Positions 17,644 through 26,897 of a DNA stretch of 64,000 nucleotides are shown in pieces. Below the pieces are notes generated by a model that was given only the letters and a program-made list of their open reading frames with translations, made no database searches and was not told the origin of the DNA. Position 1 is the first letter of the stretch. Each line of letters starts with the position of its first letter. Source of the DNA: Clostridia bacterium (lineage in GTDB: Bacteria > Bacillota > Clostridia > TANB77 > CAG-508); contig JAFQQR010000027.1 of NCBI GenBank assembly GCA_017410505.1, positions 95,461 to 159,460 on the forward strand. Direction: 5' to 3'. Both the position numbers and the translations under genes were made by a program.

Positions 17644-20181
17644 TTAATGTTGCTTTGTTCCATTTCCTGTTGAAGTTTTCTCTGTTGATGTATTGTTTTT
17701 ATTTGTTGTATTTTGTGGTGTTGTATTTGTTGTATTTGTTGATGTTGTGTTCGTCTTATCTGTTGTATTTGTTGTAATTGTATTTGTATCAACAGTATTG
17801 TTCGTTATCTCGGGTTTTTCCTCTGGTTTTTTATGATTTGTACATGTTTCTTCTACTTTTGCCTTTGATGTTGAAGACGCTGCTCCTAATGGTTTCCAAA
17901 GATTTAATTTTTCTTTTGGTACAACTCCTCCATAACTTATCTTTTTAACTTGTTCAGCAGGACAATATTCATTTGCAATTTTTCCAGATTCTTGACAAAT
18001 GCTTTGAACTCCGTGCCCTTCGCATTTTTCTGGCATATTATCTTGAGTAAATATCTCTGAATATGTGTCTGTACATGATGATACTGCTATACATCCTGTT
18101 GTTCTACATACAGTTGCAGTAACTATTCCGCTTGGCTTATTAAAGTTTTTGTTTGGTAAATCTTTGTGAACACTTTTCATAACTGCTGCCCATATATTTC
18201 CTGCTGGGTTTCCACTTGCAGTTACTCTTTCATTATTATCATATCCAAACCAACATGCTGCTGTATAATATGGTGTCATACCACATAACCATCTATCGTA
18301 ATATTCATCTGTTGACCCTGTTTTTGCACATGTTTCCATTCCTGGTATTGCGCAATATGTTGCAGTTCCACCTGATTTAACTGGCTCTGCAGTTATTTCT
18401 CTTGTAATATAAGCATTTTGTTCAGAAAAAACTCTTGTCTTTTCTTGTTTAGGTGTTAATACTGTATTTCCATTTGAGTCTACTACTTTTGTATAGAATA
18501 TTGGTGTCATATATACACCATCATTCGCTATTGTTGCATATGCTCCTGCCATTTCTAATGGGCTAATTCCTGTTGTTAAACCTCCTATTGATAATGGTAA
18601 TCCATTGTCATTTTCTTCATCTAATGATGTTACTCCCATTTTCTTCATATATTCTATAGCTTTTGCTGGAGTTAATTCTTTCATTATTTTTACCATTGGT
18701 ATATTTTGTGATGTTTTTATACAACTTCTTATATTAATTAATCCTTTTGGTGTATTATAATCATCTGGTTTATATACACCATCAAAAAGCGTTTTTACAT
18801 CATCATATACTGTTGCTGCTGTTATTACTTTTTCTTCTAATGCTGGTGCAACATCAACAATTGGTTTTATTGAAGAACCTGTTTGTCTTACCATTTGTGT
18901 TCCTCTATTCCATCCTGTTGCATATTTATTTCCTAATTCTCCACCAACTGCTACAACTTGACCTGTAGTATGGTCCATTATTACCAGTGCTGCTTGTGTA
19001 TGGTCATTTAGTAAATTACCATTTTGGTCTTTGTCCTTTCCTGCTATTATATAATTTGTTTTACTAAATTCTTCTTCAACCTTAGCTTGTATTGAAGCAT
19101 CTTCTGTTGAATATATTGTTAATCCACTACCATATACATAATTTTCTGCCAATGCTTTTGATATGTTTTTTTCTTCCATTACTTGTTCTACAACTTGTTT
19201 TATAGCAGCATCTGTATGGTATGAATATGTTGAATTTGTACTTGTATCTCCTTTGGTGAAGGTTAAGCCGTTTTTTACTTTATTCTCTGCTTCATTATAT
19301 ACTGTTTCATCAGTTACAAGCCCTTGTTCTTTCATTTGGCTTAATACTGTTAATGTTCTATTTTTTATAAGTTCTTTGTTATCATTTGATTCATCAAATG
19401 GATTATATTTACTTGGTGAGTTGTTTATTCCTGCCAAAAATGCACATTCTGCTAGGTCTAAATCTTTTGCACTTTTATTAAAATAATATACTGATCCTAA
19501 TTCTACTCCATGAAGATTGTTTCCTCCAACAAATATAATATTTAAATATAATTCTAATATTTGATCTTTGGAAATCATCCTTTCTACTTGTACAGCTTTT
19601 GCCCATTCTTTTACTTTTCTTGTTATTCCTGCTACTCCAGATCTTGCATCGTCTTTAGTTATGTTTTTTACTAATTGTTGTGTTATTGAACTTCCACCAT
19701 ATGATGAGTTTCCTGTAACTGTTCCTAATATTGCTCCTGTTGTTCTTTTAATATCTATACCGTTGTGTGAATAAAATCTTTTGTCTTCTATTGCAATATA
19801 TGCTTTTGGTAAGTATTCTGACATTTCACTTAATGATATAGTTTTTCTTTTTTCATCTGTGCTTAAATTTGCTATTTCGTTTCCATCTTTGTCTAATATT
19901 ATTGTGTTTGAAGATCCTACTACTAGTTCTTCTTTTGTTATTTCGAATTCATCTCCAAATAATCCAAAAAATATTGCTGCGATTATTCCTGCTCCAATTA
20001 CACATAGTAATAAGAATGTTATTATTATGATTTTTAGAGCTAATTTTAGTTTTGGATTCATTCCTTTCTTTTTTTTGCCTTTTATATTTTTGTTAGTTCT
20101 TGTTTTTTTATTTGTATTGTATTTATTATTTGTACTTCTTTGTTGTGGTCTTTTAGGTCGTTTATTACTACTGTTTGGCAT
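17644..20181 (-). CDS. Class A penicillin-binding protein (PBP1a type)
   Basis: An 845-residue bifunctional peptidoglycan synthase. A basic cytoplasmic N-terminus (1-45) precedes one membrane helix (about 46-72). The GT51 glycosyltransferase domain has EDKRFYSHNG and GGSSITQQLVKNIT. The transpeptidase domain has SSIK, SQN and KTGST. After it come a cysteine-rich stretch and a roughly 55-residue Thr/Asn tail, probably a wall-spanning low-complexity extension. GGAGG precedes the ATG. Whether it corresponds to ponA cannot be decided because a genome may hold several class A PBPs. Confidence 0.92.
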   Translation of the reverse strand: MPNSSNKRPKRPQQRSTNNKYNTNKKTRTNKNIKGKKKKGMNPKLKLALKIIIITFLLLCVIGAGIIAAIFFGLFGDEFEITKEELVVGSSNTIILDKDGNEIANLSTDEKRKTISLSEMSEYLPKAYIAIEDKRFYSHNGIDIKRTTGAILGTVTGNSSYGGSSITQQLVKNITKDDARSGVAGITRKVKEWAKAVQVERMISKDQILELYLNIIFVGGNNLHGVELGSVYYFNKSAKDLDLAECAFLAGINNSPSKYNPFDESNDNKELIKNRTLTVLSQMKEQGLVTDETVYNEAENKVKNGLTFTKGDTSTNSTYSYHTDAAIKQVVEQVMEEKNISKALAENYVYGSGLTIYSTEDASIQAKVEEEFSKTNYIIAGKDKDQNGNLLNDHTQAALVIMDHTTGQVVAVGGELGNKYATGWNRGTQMVRQTGSSIKPIVDVAPALEEKVITAATVYDDVKTLFDGVYKPDDYNTPKGLINIRSCIKTSQNIPMVKIMKELTPAKAIEYMKKMGVTSLDEENDNGLPLSIGGLTTGISPLEMAGAYATIANDGVYMTPIFYTKVVDSNGNTVLTPKQEKTRVFSEQNAYITREITAEPVKSGGTATYCAIPGMETCAKTGSTDEYYDRWLCGMTPYYTAACWFGYDNNERVTASGNPAGNIWAAVMKSVHKDLPNKNFNKPSGIVTATVCRTTGCIAVSSCTDTYSEIFTQDNMPEKCEGHGVQSICQESGKIANEYCPAEQVKKISYGGVVPKEKLNLWKPLGAASSTSKAKVEETCTNHKKPEEKPEITNNTVDTNTITTNTTDKTNTTSTNTTNTTPQNTTNKNNTSTEKTSTGNGTKQH

Positions 20182-20288
20182 TTTTTATACCTCCTTGCCA
20201 ATATTTTTTACAATACATTTATTATATTATATTTTTGATAAAAATGAAAGGGTTTGAGGGAAATTTTTGATATTATTGGTTAGGTTTC

Positions 20289-21125
20289 TTATAGTTCTCC
20301 GTTGTTTAGTATTAGCTTTTTTATTATTACTTTGTCTATTGCTATTTTTTCTTTTATTTCCTTTATTCTTTGTTTTTTGTATAATTGTGATTCATATAAA
20401 TCTTTTAGATAATATTTTTTGCTTAGTGCTTTGTCTTCTTTTTTGTCGTTTCTGTAGTCTATTTCGTAATCGTTTATATTTAAACCGTTGAATCTTTTTT
20501 TGTTTATTTTTATTTTTTCTTTTATGTTTATTAGTATTGCTTCATCGTTAATTGTGTATTTATTTATTAGTTCTTTTGGAAAGTCTATATTTATAATTAT
20601 TTGTGATTTTTTTAGGCTTTTCTTTTTGTTGTTTGTTATTGTTATTATTATTCCTTCTTGTTCTAAGTTTTTTTCTATTTTTTTAAATTTTTCTATGTGA
20701 TTTGTTACTATGTTTATTGTTTTGTATTTTCTTGCTAATATTTTTATATTTTCATATTCTGTGTCTGTTAAATCGTTTATTAATATAGATATATTGACTT
20801 TTTGTAGTTGTTTCTTTTTTATTATGTATTCTATTGTATCTGTTAATAAAATTTCGAATAACCATTTTCCGTCTGATATTTCTATTCCATTTGTATTTAA
20901 ATAATTTATATATGTTTGTTCTTTTTGGATTTCCTTGCTTAATACTACTTTTCTACTATTGGAATGTTTTTCTATTATTTTATTTGTTTTTGTTGCTATT
21001 TTTTCTATTTGTTTTTCTTTTGTATTTTCGGTTATTGGTATCATTATTGTGTTACCTGTAATTTTTAGTATACCTAGCTTTTTTTCTATAAAGTTGGGCT
21101 TGTCATTTTTTTCTATATAAAACAT
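20289..21125 (-). CDS. Conserved-looking hypothetical protein, 278 residues
   Basis: I do not recognise this protein. It is very rich in Lys and Ile, has no membrane segment, and alternates strands and helices in a way that suggests a Rossmann-like fold (VNISILINDLTD, INIVTNH, IIINIDFPKELI). The C-terminus is basic and helical. It lies between dnaE and the PBP gene on the same strand. Its ribosome site GAGGTG lies inside the 3' arm of a hairpin that ends directly at the ATG, so translation or read-through from dnaE may be limited. Confidence 0.7.
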   Translation of the reverse strand: MFYIEKNDKPNFIEKKLGILKITGNTIMIPITENTKEKQIEKIATKTNKIIEKHSNSRKVVLSKEIQKEQTYINYLNTNGIEISDGKWLFEILLTDTIEYIIKKKQLQKVNISILINDLTDTEYENIKILARKYKTINIVTNHIEKFKKIEKNLEQEGIIITITNNKKKSLKKSQIIINIDFPKELINKYTINDEAILINIKEKIKINKKRFNGLNINDYEIDYRNDKKEDKALSKKYYLKDLYESQLYKKQRIKEIKEKIAIDKVIIKKLILNNGEL

Positions 21126-21171
21126 AAAAACACCTCATATCTTTTTTTATTTAAGTATATGTGGTGTTTTT
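21126..21171 (-). terminator. Terminator-like hairpin holding the ribosome site of the next gene
   Basis: Arms 21157-21171 and 21126-21140 pair over 15 positions with one mismatch. The minus-strand 3' arm contains GAGGTG and ends in T5 immediately before the ATG at 21125. It lies after dnaE, so it could end the dnaE transcript or hide the ribosome site. Confidence 0.6.
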
Positions 21172-21197
21172 TATTTTATTAATTTTATTTTATTGGA

Positions 21198-24100
21198 TTA
21201 TACTATTTTTATTTTATTCCCTACTATTTCTTGAAAAATTTGTAGAATTTCTTCATTAAAATAGATTTGTCCACATGGTTTTATTTCTCCGTTTATTTCT
21301 ATCTGGATATTCATATTGTTTTTGTCACCAGAGAAATATTTAATTGCGTTTCTTAATTTTTCCTTTTGTTCTTCTGGTAAATCAGTTATGTCTATACTTA
21401 TTATTTTACTTTTTTCTTCTTCAAGATCTTTAATGTCGTTTGCAATAATGCTTGCTTGTTCATCTTCTCTTATACTTAGTCTTCCATCTACTAAAACGAT
21501 ATTTTCTTCTATTAAACTTCTACCTGCATTTATTACGGCATTTTCAAATGCTATGATTTCAGCTGTTCCATATAAGTCTTCTATTGTTATAAATGCCATT
21601 ATCTTATTGTTTTTTGTGTATTTCTTTTTTATTGATGTAATAATTCCAGCATATTTCACCTTTTGACCATCAACAAATTTAGATTTATCATGACCGCCAA
21701 CATCCGACATCTGGCTTTCGACATCCGACATTTTCCCTCCGATTTCTTCCAAATCCAATGTATTTATATTTGTACAATGCATAATCTGTTCTTTTAATTT
21801 TTCTAATGGATGCCCTGATATATATATTCCAAGCATTTCTTTTTCCATTGATAATAATTCTTTCTCTGGTAGCTCATCATATTCTTCGAATTTATATTTT
21901 TGTTTTTCCATTTCTTCTTTGTCTTGTTCATTTCCGATATCAAACATTGATACTTGTCCACTAAATCCTTTTTTATTACTACTTTGTATTGTATCAATAA
22001 TTGTTTCAAATGATGCTAACAGTGTTGCTCTTGTTTGTTCAAATTCTCCAAACACTCCTGCTTTTATTAAACTTTCTACACATTTTTTGTTTACTTGGGT
22101 ATTTGCTATTCTTTCACAAAAATCTGTAAATCCTTTATATTCTCCATTTTCTTTTCTTTCTTTAACAATGTTTTCTACAGGTACTGTTCCTACATTTTTT
22201 ATACTTCCAAGTCCAAAGCGTATTTTTCCGTCTTCTACTGTAAATTTTTCATAACTTTTGTTAATATCTGGTTTTAATATTTCTATTCCTAATCTTTTAC
22301 ATTCATCTATGTATTGAGGCACTCTGTCTAAATTTCCTAAATAACTATTTAATGTTGCTGCCATAAATTCTGCTGGATAATATGCTTTTAAATATGCTGT
22401 TCTATATGATACTACAGCATAACATGCTGCATGTGATTTATTGAATGCATATTTTGCAAATTCTGCCATTTCATCAAATATTTTATCTGCTGATTTTTCA
22501 TCTATTCCATTTCTTACACATCCGGGAACTATTACTTTTCCATCTTCATCTACTTGACCATGTATAAATACTTCTCTTTCTTTTGCCATTACATCTAGTT
22601 TTTTCTTCCCCATCGCTCTTCTTACTAAATCAGCTCTTCCTAAAGAATATCCTGCTAAATCTCTAACTATTTGCATAACTTGTTCTTGGTAAACCATACA
22701 TCCATAGGTTACATTTAGTATTGGTTCCAAGCTTGGGTGTGTATATTCATTATGACCAGGATTTTGTTTTCCTCTGATATATCTTGGTATTTGATCCATT
22801 GGTCCTGGTCTATAAAGCGAAACTCCTGCTATTAAGTCTTCTAAACAGTCTGGCTTTAGTTCTTTCATGAAGTTGGTCATACCTTGTGATTCAAATTGGA
22901 ATATTCCTGAAGAACTTCCTTCTTGCCATAATTTATATACTTTTGGATCTGACATTTCTTGGTCAAATTCTACATCTATTCCATGATTTTGTTTTACCAT
23001 GTCTATTGTATTTTGAATTACTGTTAAATTTCGCAATCCTAAAAAGTCCATTTTTAGAAGTCCTAATTCTTCTAGTGTTGTCATTATATATTGAGTATTT
23101 ATTTGCCCATCTCTTACATATAGTGGCACATATGTGTCTACTGGGTCTTTTGTAATAACTACACCACATGCATGTGTTGAAGCCTGCCTTGGCATTCCTT
23201 CTAGTCCCATTGCTATATCTAATATTCTTCTTGTATTTTCATCATTTTCATATTTTTCTTTTAATTCTCTATTTTGTTCTATTGCTTTTTTTATAGTAAT
23301 ATGAATTTCATTTGGTATCATTTTTGCTAAGCTATCTGCTTCTGCATATGGATAATCTAAAACTCTTGCTACATCACGAATTACCATTTTCGCAGCCATT
23401 GTTCCAAATGTTATTATTTGTGATACATGATCATGTCCGTATTTTTCTGATACATAGTCTATTACTTCTTGTCTTCTTTCATCTGAAAAATCAACATCAA
23501 AGTCTGGCATGCTTATTCTTTCTGGATTTAAAAATCTCTCAAATAGTAATCCATATTTAATTGGGTCTATATCTGTAATTTCAATTGCATATGCTAAAAT
23601 TGAACCAGCCCCTGAACCTCTTCCTGGTCCTACTGGTATTGAATTAGTTTTTGCATAATGTATAAAATCCCATACTATTAAGTAATAATCTACATATCCC
23701 ATTTTTTTTATAATTGAAAGTTCATAATCTACTCTTTTCTGAATTTCTTCAGTTATATCTTCTCCATATCTTTTTTTAATTCCATCATCACATAATTTTT
23801 TTAAGAAATCATAATGTGTTGGATACTCTGGTGGTACATTATAATTTGGTAATATTGTATTTCCAAACTCAAATTCTACATTACATTTTTCTGCTATTTT
23901 TACTGTATTTTCTATTGCATCTGGAAATGCTGAAAAATATTCTGACATTTCTTCTGGTGATTTTACATATAATTCTTCTGTTTCAAATTTCATTCTATCT
24001 GGGTCACTCATTCTTTTTCCTGTTTGAATACATAATAAAACTTCATGATTATATGCATCTTCTTTTTTTAAATAATGAGCATCATTTGTTGCAACTAGCG

Positions 24101-24695
24101 GAATATCTAGTTTTCTCCCTAATTGTATTAATTTTTGGTTTGCTAAGACTTGCTCTCTTAAACCATTATTTTGTATTTCTATATAATAATCTTCACCAAA
24201 AATATTTTTATGCCATAATGCTACTTCTTCTGCTTTTTCTGTATTTCCATTTAACAATGCCTGATTAACTTCTCCTGCTAAACATGCACTTAAACAAACT
24301 AATCCTTCATGATATTTTTCTAATATTTCTTTATCAATTCGAGGTTTATAATAATACCCTTCTACAAATCCTAATGAAACTAGTTTACTTAAATTTTTAT
24401 ATCCCTCATTATTTTTTGCAAGCAAAATCAAATGATAATAATGATTATCAATTCCTGGTTCTTTATCAAATCTTGTACGTGGTGCCACATACACTTCACA
24501 CCCTATTATTGGTTTTACTCCCTCTTTTTTACAAGCTTTGTAAAAATCAATAACACCATACATTACACCATGGTCTGTTATCGCAATTGAATCCATTCCT
24601 AACTCTTTTGCTCTTACTGGTAAATCTTTTATTCTATTTGCTCCATCTAATAAACTATACTCACTATGTATGTGCAAATGTACAAATTTCGACAT
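21198..24695 (-). CDS. dnaE: DNA polymerase III alpha subunit (DnaE)
   Basis: A 1165-residue replicative polymerase. The N-terminal PHP domain starts HLHIHSEYSLLDG, the polymerase active site contains PDFDVDFSDERR, and helix-hairpin-helix and OB domains follow. It is the DnaE type, without the internal exonuclease of PolC. Between the helix-hairpin-helix and OB regions a GC-richer, in-frame stretch (21692-21745) encodes two MSDV units and looks like a small inserted repeat. A terminator-like hairpin follows the stop. Confidence 0.95.
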   Translation of the reverse strand: MSKFVHLHIHSEYSLLDGANRIKDLPVRAKELGMDSIAITDHGVMYGVIDFYKACKKEGVKPIIGCEVYVAPRTRFDKEPGIDNHYYHLILLAKNNEGYKNLSKLVSLGFVEGYYYKPRIDKEILEKYHEGLVCLSACLAGEVNQALLNGNTEKAEEVALWHKNIFGEDYYIEIQNNGLREQVLANQKLIQLGRKLDIPLVATNDAHYLKKEDAYNHEVLLCIQTGKRMSDPDRMKFETEELYVKSPEEMSEYFSAFPDAIENTVKIAEKCNVEFEFGNTILPNYNVPPEYPTHYDFLKKLCDDGIKKRYGEDITEEIQKRVDYELSIIKKMGYVDYYLIVWDFIHYAKTNSIPVGPGRGSGAGSILAYAIEITDIDPIKYGLLFERFLNPERISMPDFDVDFSDERRQEVIDYVSEKYGHDHVSQIITFGTMAAKMVIRDVARVLDYPYAEADSLAKMIPNEIHITIKKAIEQNRELKEKYENDENTRRILDIAMGLEGMPRQASTHACGVVITKDPVDTYVPLYVRDGQINTQYIMTTLEELGLLKMDFLGLRNLTVIQNTIDMVKQNHGIDVEFDQEMSDPKVYKLWQEGSSSGIFQFESQGMTNFMKELKPDCLEDLIAGVSLYRPGPMDQIPRYIRGKQNPGHNEYTHPSLEPILNVTYGCMVYQEQVMQIVRDLAGYSLGRADLVRRAMGKKKLDVMAKEREVFIHGQVDEDGKVIVPGCVRNGIDEKSADKIFDEMAEFAKYAFNKSHAACYAVVSYRTAYLKAYYPAEFMAATLNSYLGNLDRVPQYIDECKRLGIEILKPDINKSYEKFTVEDGKIRFGLGSIKNVGTVPVENIVKERKENGEYKGFTDFCERIANTQVNKKCVESLIKAGVFGEFEQTRATLLASFETIIDTIQSSNKKGFSGQVSMFDIGNEQDKEEMEKQKYKFEEYDELPEKELLSMEKEMLGIYISGHPLEKLKEQIMHCTNINTLDLEEIGGKMSDVESQMSDVGGHDKSKFVDGQKVKYAGIITSIKKKYTKNNKIMAFITIEDLYGTAEIIAFENAVINAGRSLIEENIVLVDGRLSIREDEQASIIANDIKDLEEEKSKIISIDITDLPEEQKEKLRNAIKYFSGDKNNMNIQIEINGEIKPCGQIYFNEEILQIFQEIVGNKIKIV

Positions 24696-24709
24696 TTCTT
24701 TCTCCTTTT

Positions 24710-25027
24710 TTATATTTGTTTACTACTTAAATCTATTAATAAATCCATATTATCATCTTTAGCAGCTTTGTTTTTCCTTATTGCTCCACATTTTTTACAT
24801 TTAAAAATAATTACATATCCTTTTTTTCCGTCTATCTCCATGCTCACAGGTTCCAAATCTCCTTGACATTGTTCTAATCTATCTCCTGGATTTTTATCTA
24901 CATGTTTTGAATGTAAACAATATGGACAATGATTCCTACATGAATATCCTAATTGTGGTACTTTTTTCCCACAATTTTCACATATAAATTCTTCATCTAT
25001 TTCTGTAAATCTACTATTTTTTAACAT
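24710..25027 (-). CDS. RNHCP domain zinc-ribbon protein
   Basis: A 105-residue protein of the RNHCP family. An N-terminal CENCGKK knuckle, the name-giving SCRNHCPYCLHSKH segment and a final CKKCGAIRKN knuckle give a double zinc-ribbon layout. The role is unknown; nucleic-acid binding is a reasonable guess. It lies 14 bases upstream of dnaE and 25 bases downstream of the kinase gene, so the three are probably one operon. GGAGG precedes the start, next to a short GTCC/GGAC palindrome. Confidence 0.8.
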   Translation of the reverse strand: MLKNSRFTEIDEEFICENCGKKVPQLGYSCRNHCPYCLHSKHVDKNPGDRLEQCQGDLEPVSMEIDGKKGYVIIFKCKKCGAIRKNKAAKDDNMDLLIDLSSKQI

Positions 25028-25052
25028 AATTCCTCCTTGTCCAATTGGGACC

Positions 25053-26696
25053 TTAATGCAAGTCGAATGTCCCGCCTCCCAAAAATTCTTTTAACAATGA
25101 ATTTGTTGGTATATACTCATTTGATATTGGTCTAAAATATTTTAATAGATTTATCAACCTTTGAGCCTCTGCATATTCTTTATTCCCCTTATCTATTTCT
25201 TCCAATAAAGACATAGCTATTTCTTTCAACGCGCTCAATTCATATATTAATGATGTATTAAATATAGTATCTGCATCTTCTTGGAATGGGAATATATTTT
25301 TTCTTTCGCCTTCTGTTACTTTATTCCATGTATTTAATGTATTTAATGCAGAATATCCTCTAAATTGATAATCTCTTACCATTCTTCTTATAAGTCGTGT
25401 ATCTGTTGTTGATATTCTATTATATCTATCCATATTCAATACTGTTAGTGCACTTATATAGATTTTATATTTCTGGTCTTTTGATATTTGACTTGTTAAT
25501 TTATCATTTAAACAATGTATTCCCTCTATTACCAATACTTCGTCTTCTGCCAATTTTAATTTCTTTCCATTATATTTTTTGGTTCCCAAATGGAAGTCAA
25601 ATTCTGGCATTTCTACTTCTTCACCATTTAACAATTTTACAAGATGTTCATTAAACAATTCTAAATCTATAGCTTCTATACATTCAAAATTATATTCTCC
25701 ATTTTCATCTCTAGGAGTATCTTTTCTTTCTACAAAATAATTATCAACAGATATTGTTACTGGTTTTAATCCATTTAATCTTAATTGGATTCCTAATCTT
25801 TGTGCAAATGTAGTTTTTCCAGATGATGATGGTCCTGCTATTAAAATCATTTTTACATTTTTTCTTTTTACTATATCATCTGCTATATTTGCTATTTTTT
25901 TCTCATGCAATGCTTCTGCAAGCATTATCACATCTTTTATTCTATCTTCCTCTATTGCTTTATTTAATTTGTAGACTGTATTTACATCTAACACTAAATG
26001 TATTTTTTCAAATTCTTCTAATGCCCATGCTAATTTTTTTGTCTCTACAAATTCAGGTAATTCTGTTGGCGCTTGCGAACTTGGATATCTTATTAAAAAT
26101 CCATCCTTATATTTTACTATATCAAATAATTCTATTACACCTGTTCTATTTGCAAGTACCCCGTAACAATAATTATAATACTCTTCACAATAATACATAT
26201 ATATTATATCATTTTCCTTAAAATCAAACTGAAGCCTTCCTTTTGATGTATTTGTTTCTGCATATAATTTTCGAGCTTCCTGTCTATTCATTTCGACTTT
26301 CTTAATTTTTAAATCACTATCAATTATTTCTTGCATTTTTGATTTCAAATTTTCTATAAAATCTTTTGTTATTTCTATATTATCACACTTGCAAAACATT
26401 GCATTTCCTAATTGATATTCAACCATTATTTTTTCTTTTTGATATAAACTTTCAAATGCTTTGCCCATTATATACACTAATGTTCTTATATATATTTTAA
26501 TTCCTTCTTTTGAAGATGTATCTAATAATTCTATTTTTGCATTCTCTTCAATTGGTGTTTCTAAATTTCTATATTCATTGTTGTATATACACCCAACTAC
26601 TCCATATTTGCTTTTTTCTATTTCTTCTCTAAAAGCTTGATTTACTGTTTCCCCATCATTTTTAAGTATTTCTCTACCATTATATATCACTTTCAT
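25053..26696 (-). CDS. Uridine kinase-like P-loop protein with N-terminal TGS/ThrRS-like domain
   Basis: A 547-residue fusion widespread in Clostridia. Residues 1-60 resemble a TGS domain, about 60-230 resemble the threonyl-tRNA synthetase editing-like region, and the C-terminal half is a phosphoribulokinase/uridine kinase domain with Walker A GPSSSGKTTF and the acceptor-binding segment SVDNYFVERKDTPRD. Probable reaction: ATP-dependent phosphorylation of a nucleoside; the substrate is not certain. The stop at 25053 lies inside a GGGAC/GTCCC palindrome in front of the next gene. Confidence 0.85.
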   Translation of the reverse strand: MKVIYNGREILKNDGETVNQAFREEIEKSKYGVVGCIYNNEYRNLETPIEENAKIELLDTSSKEGIKIYIRTLVYIMGKAFESLYQKEKIMVEYQLGNAMFCKCDNIEITKDFIENLKSKMQEIIDSDLKIKKVEMNRQEARKLYAETNTSKGRLQFDFKENDIIYMYYCEEYYNYCYGVLANRTGVIELFDIVKYKDGFLIRYPSSQAPTELPEFVETKKLAWALEEFEKIHLVLDVNTVYKLNKAIEEDRIKDVIMLAEALHEKKIANIADDIVKRKNVKMILIAGPSSSGKTTFAQRLGIQLRLNGLKPVTISVDNYFVERKDTPRDENGEYNFECIEAIDLELFNEHLVKLLNGEEVEMPEFDFHLGTKKYNGKKLKLAEDEVLVIEGIHCLNDKLTSQISKDQKYKIYISALTVLNMDRYNRISTTDTRLIRRMVRDYQFRGYSALNTLNTWNKVTEGERKNIFPFQEDADTIFNTSLIYELSALKEIAMSLLEEIDKGNKEYAEAQRLINLLKYFRPISNEYIPTNSLLKEFLGGGTFDLH

Positions 26697-26783
26697 TCCA
26701 GTTCAATTCCTCCCTTTTGCCTTATTATTCATCTTATTTTATATCAATCACATAAATAAGTCAATCTGTTTTTAAGTTTCGCC

Positions 26784-26843
26784 TTTTTAATATTATTTCA
26801 AGAGCTAAGTCCTAGGAGTAAGCTCTTGAAATAATATTAAAAA
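26784..26843. repeat. 23-bp perfect inverted repeat
   Basis: Arms 26784-26806 and 26821-26843 are perfectly complementary around a 14-base GC-richer loop (AAGTCCTAGGAGTA). It stands between the terminator of the tyrosine-kinase gene and the uridine kinase-like gene. It may be a further terminator or a small palindromic element. Confidence 0.7.
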
Positions 26844-26845
26844 AA

Positions 26846-26894
26846 TATATAGTGGAAATTCCCATTTAATACTATAGGAATATTCCACTATATA
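26846..26894 (-). terminator. Terminator of the tyrosine autokinase gene
   Basis: TATATAGTGGAA and its complement (26846-26857, 26883-26894) form the stem, extended inward with mismatches. A minus-strand T7 run follows at 26839-26845. Confidence 0.8.
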
Positions 26895-26897
26895 CCT

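Noticed and set aside
25033-25075. Riboswitch in front of the RNHCP gene
   Set aside because: Only 5-bp GGGAC/GTCCC pairings are present, partly within the kinase coding end; too small for a ligand-binding fold.
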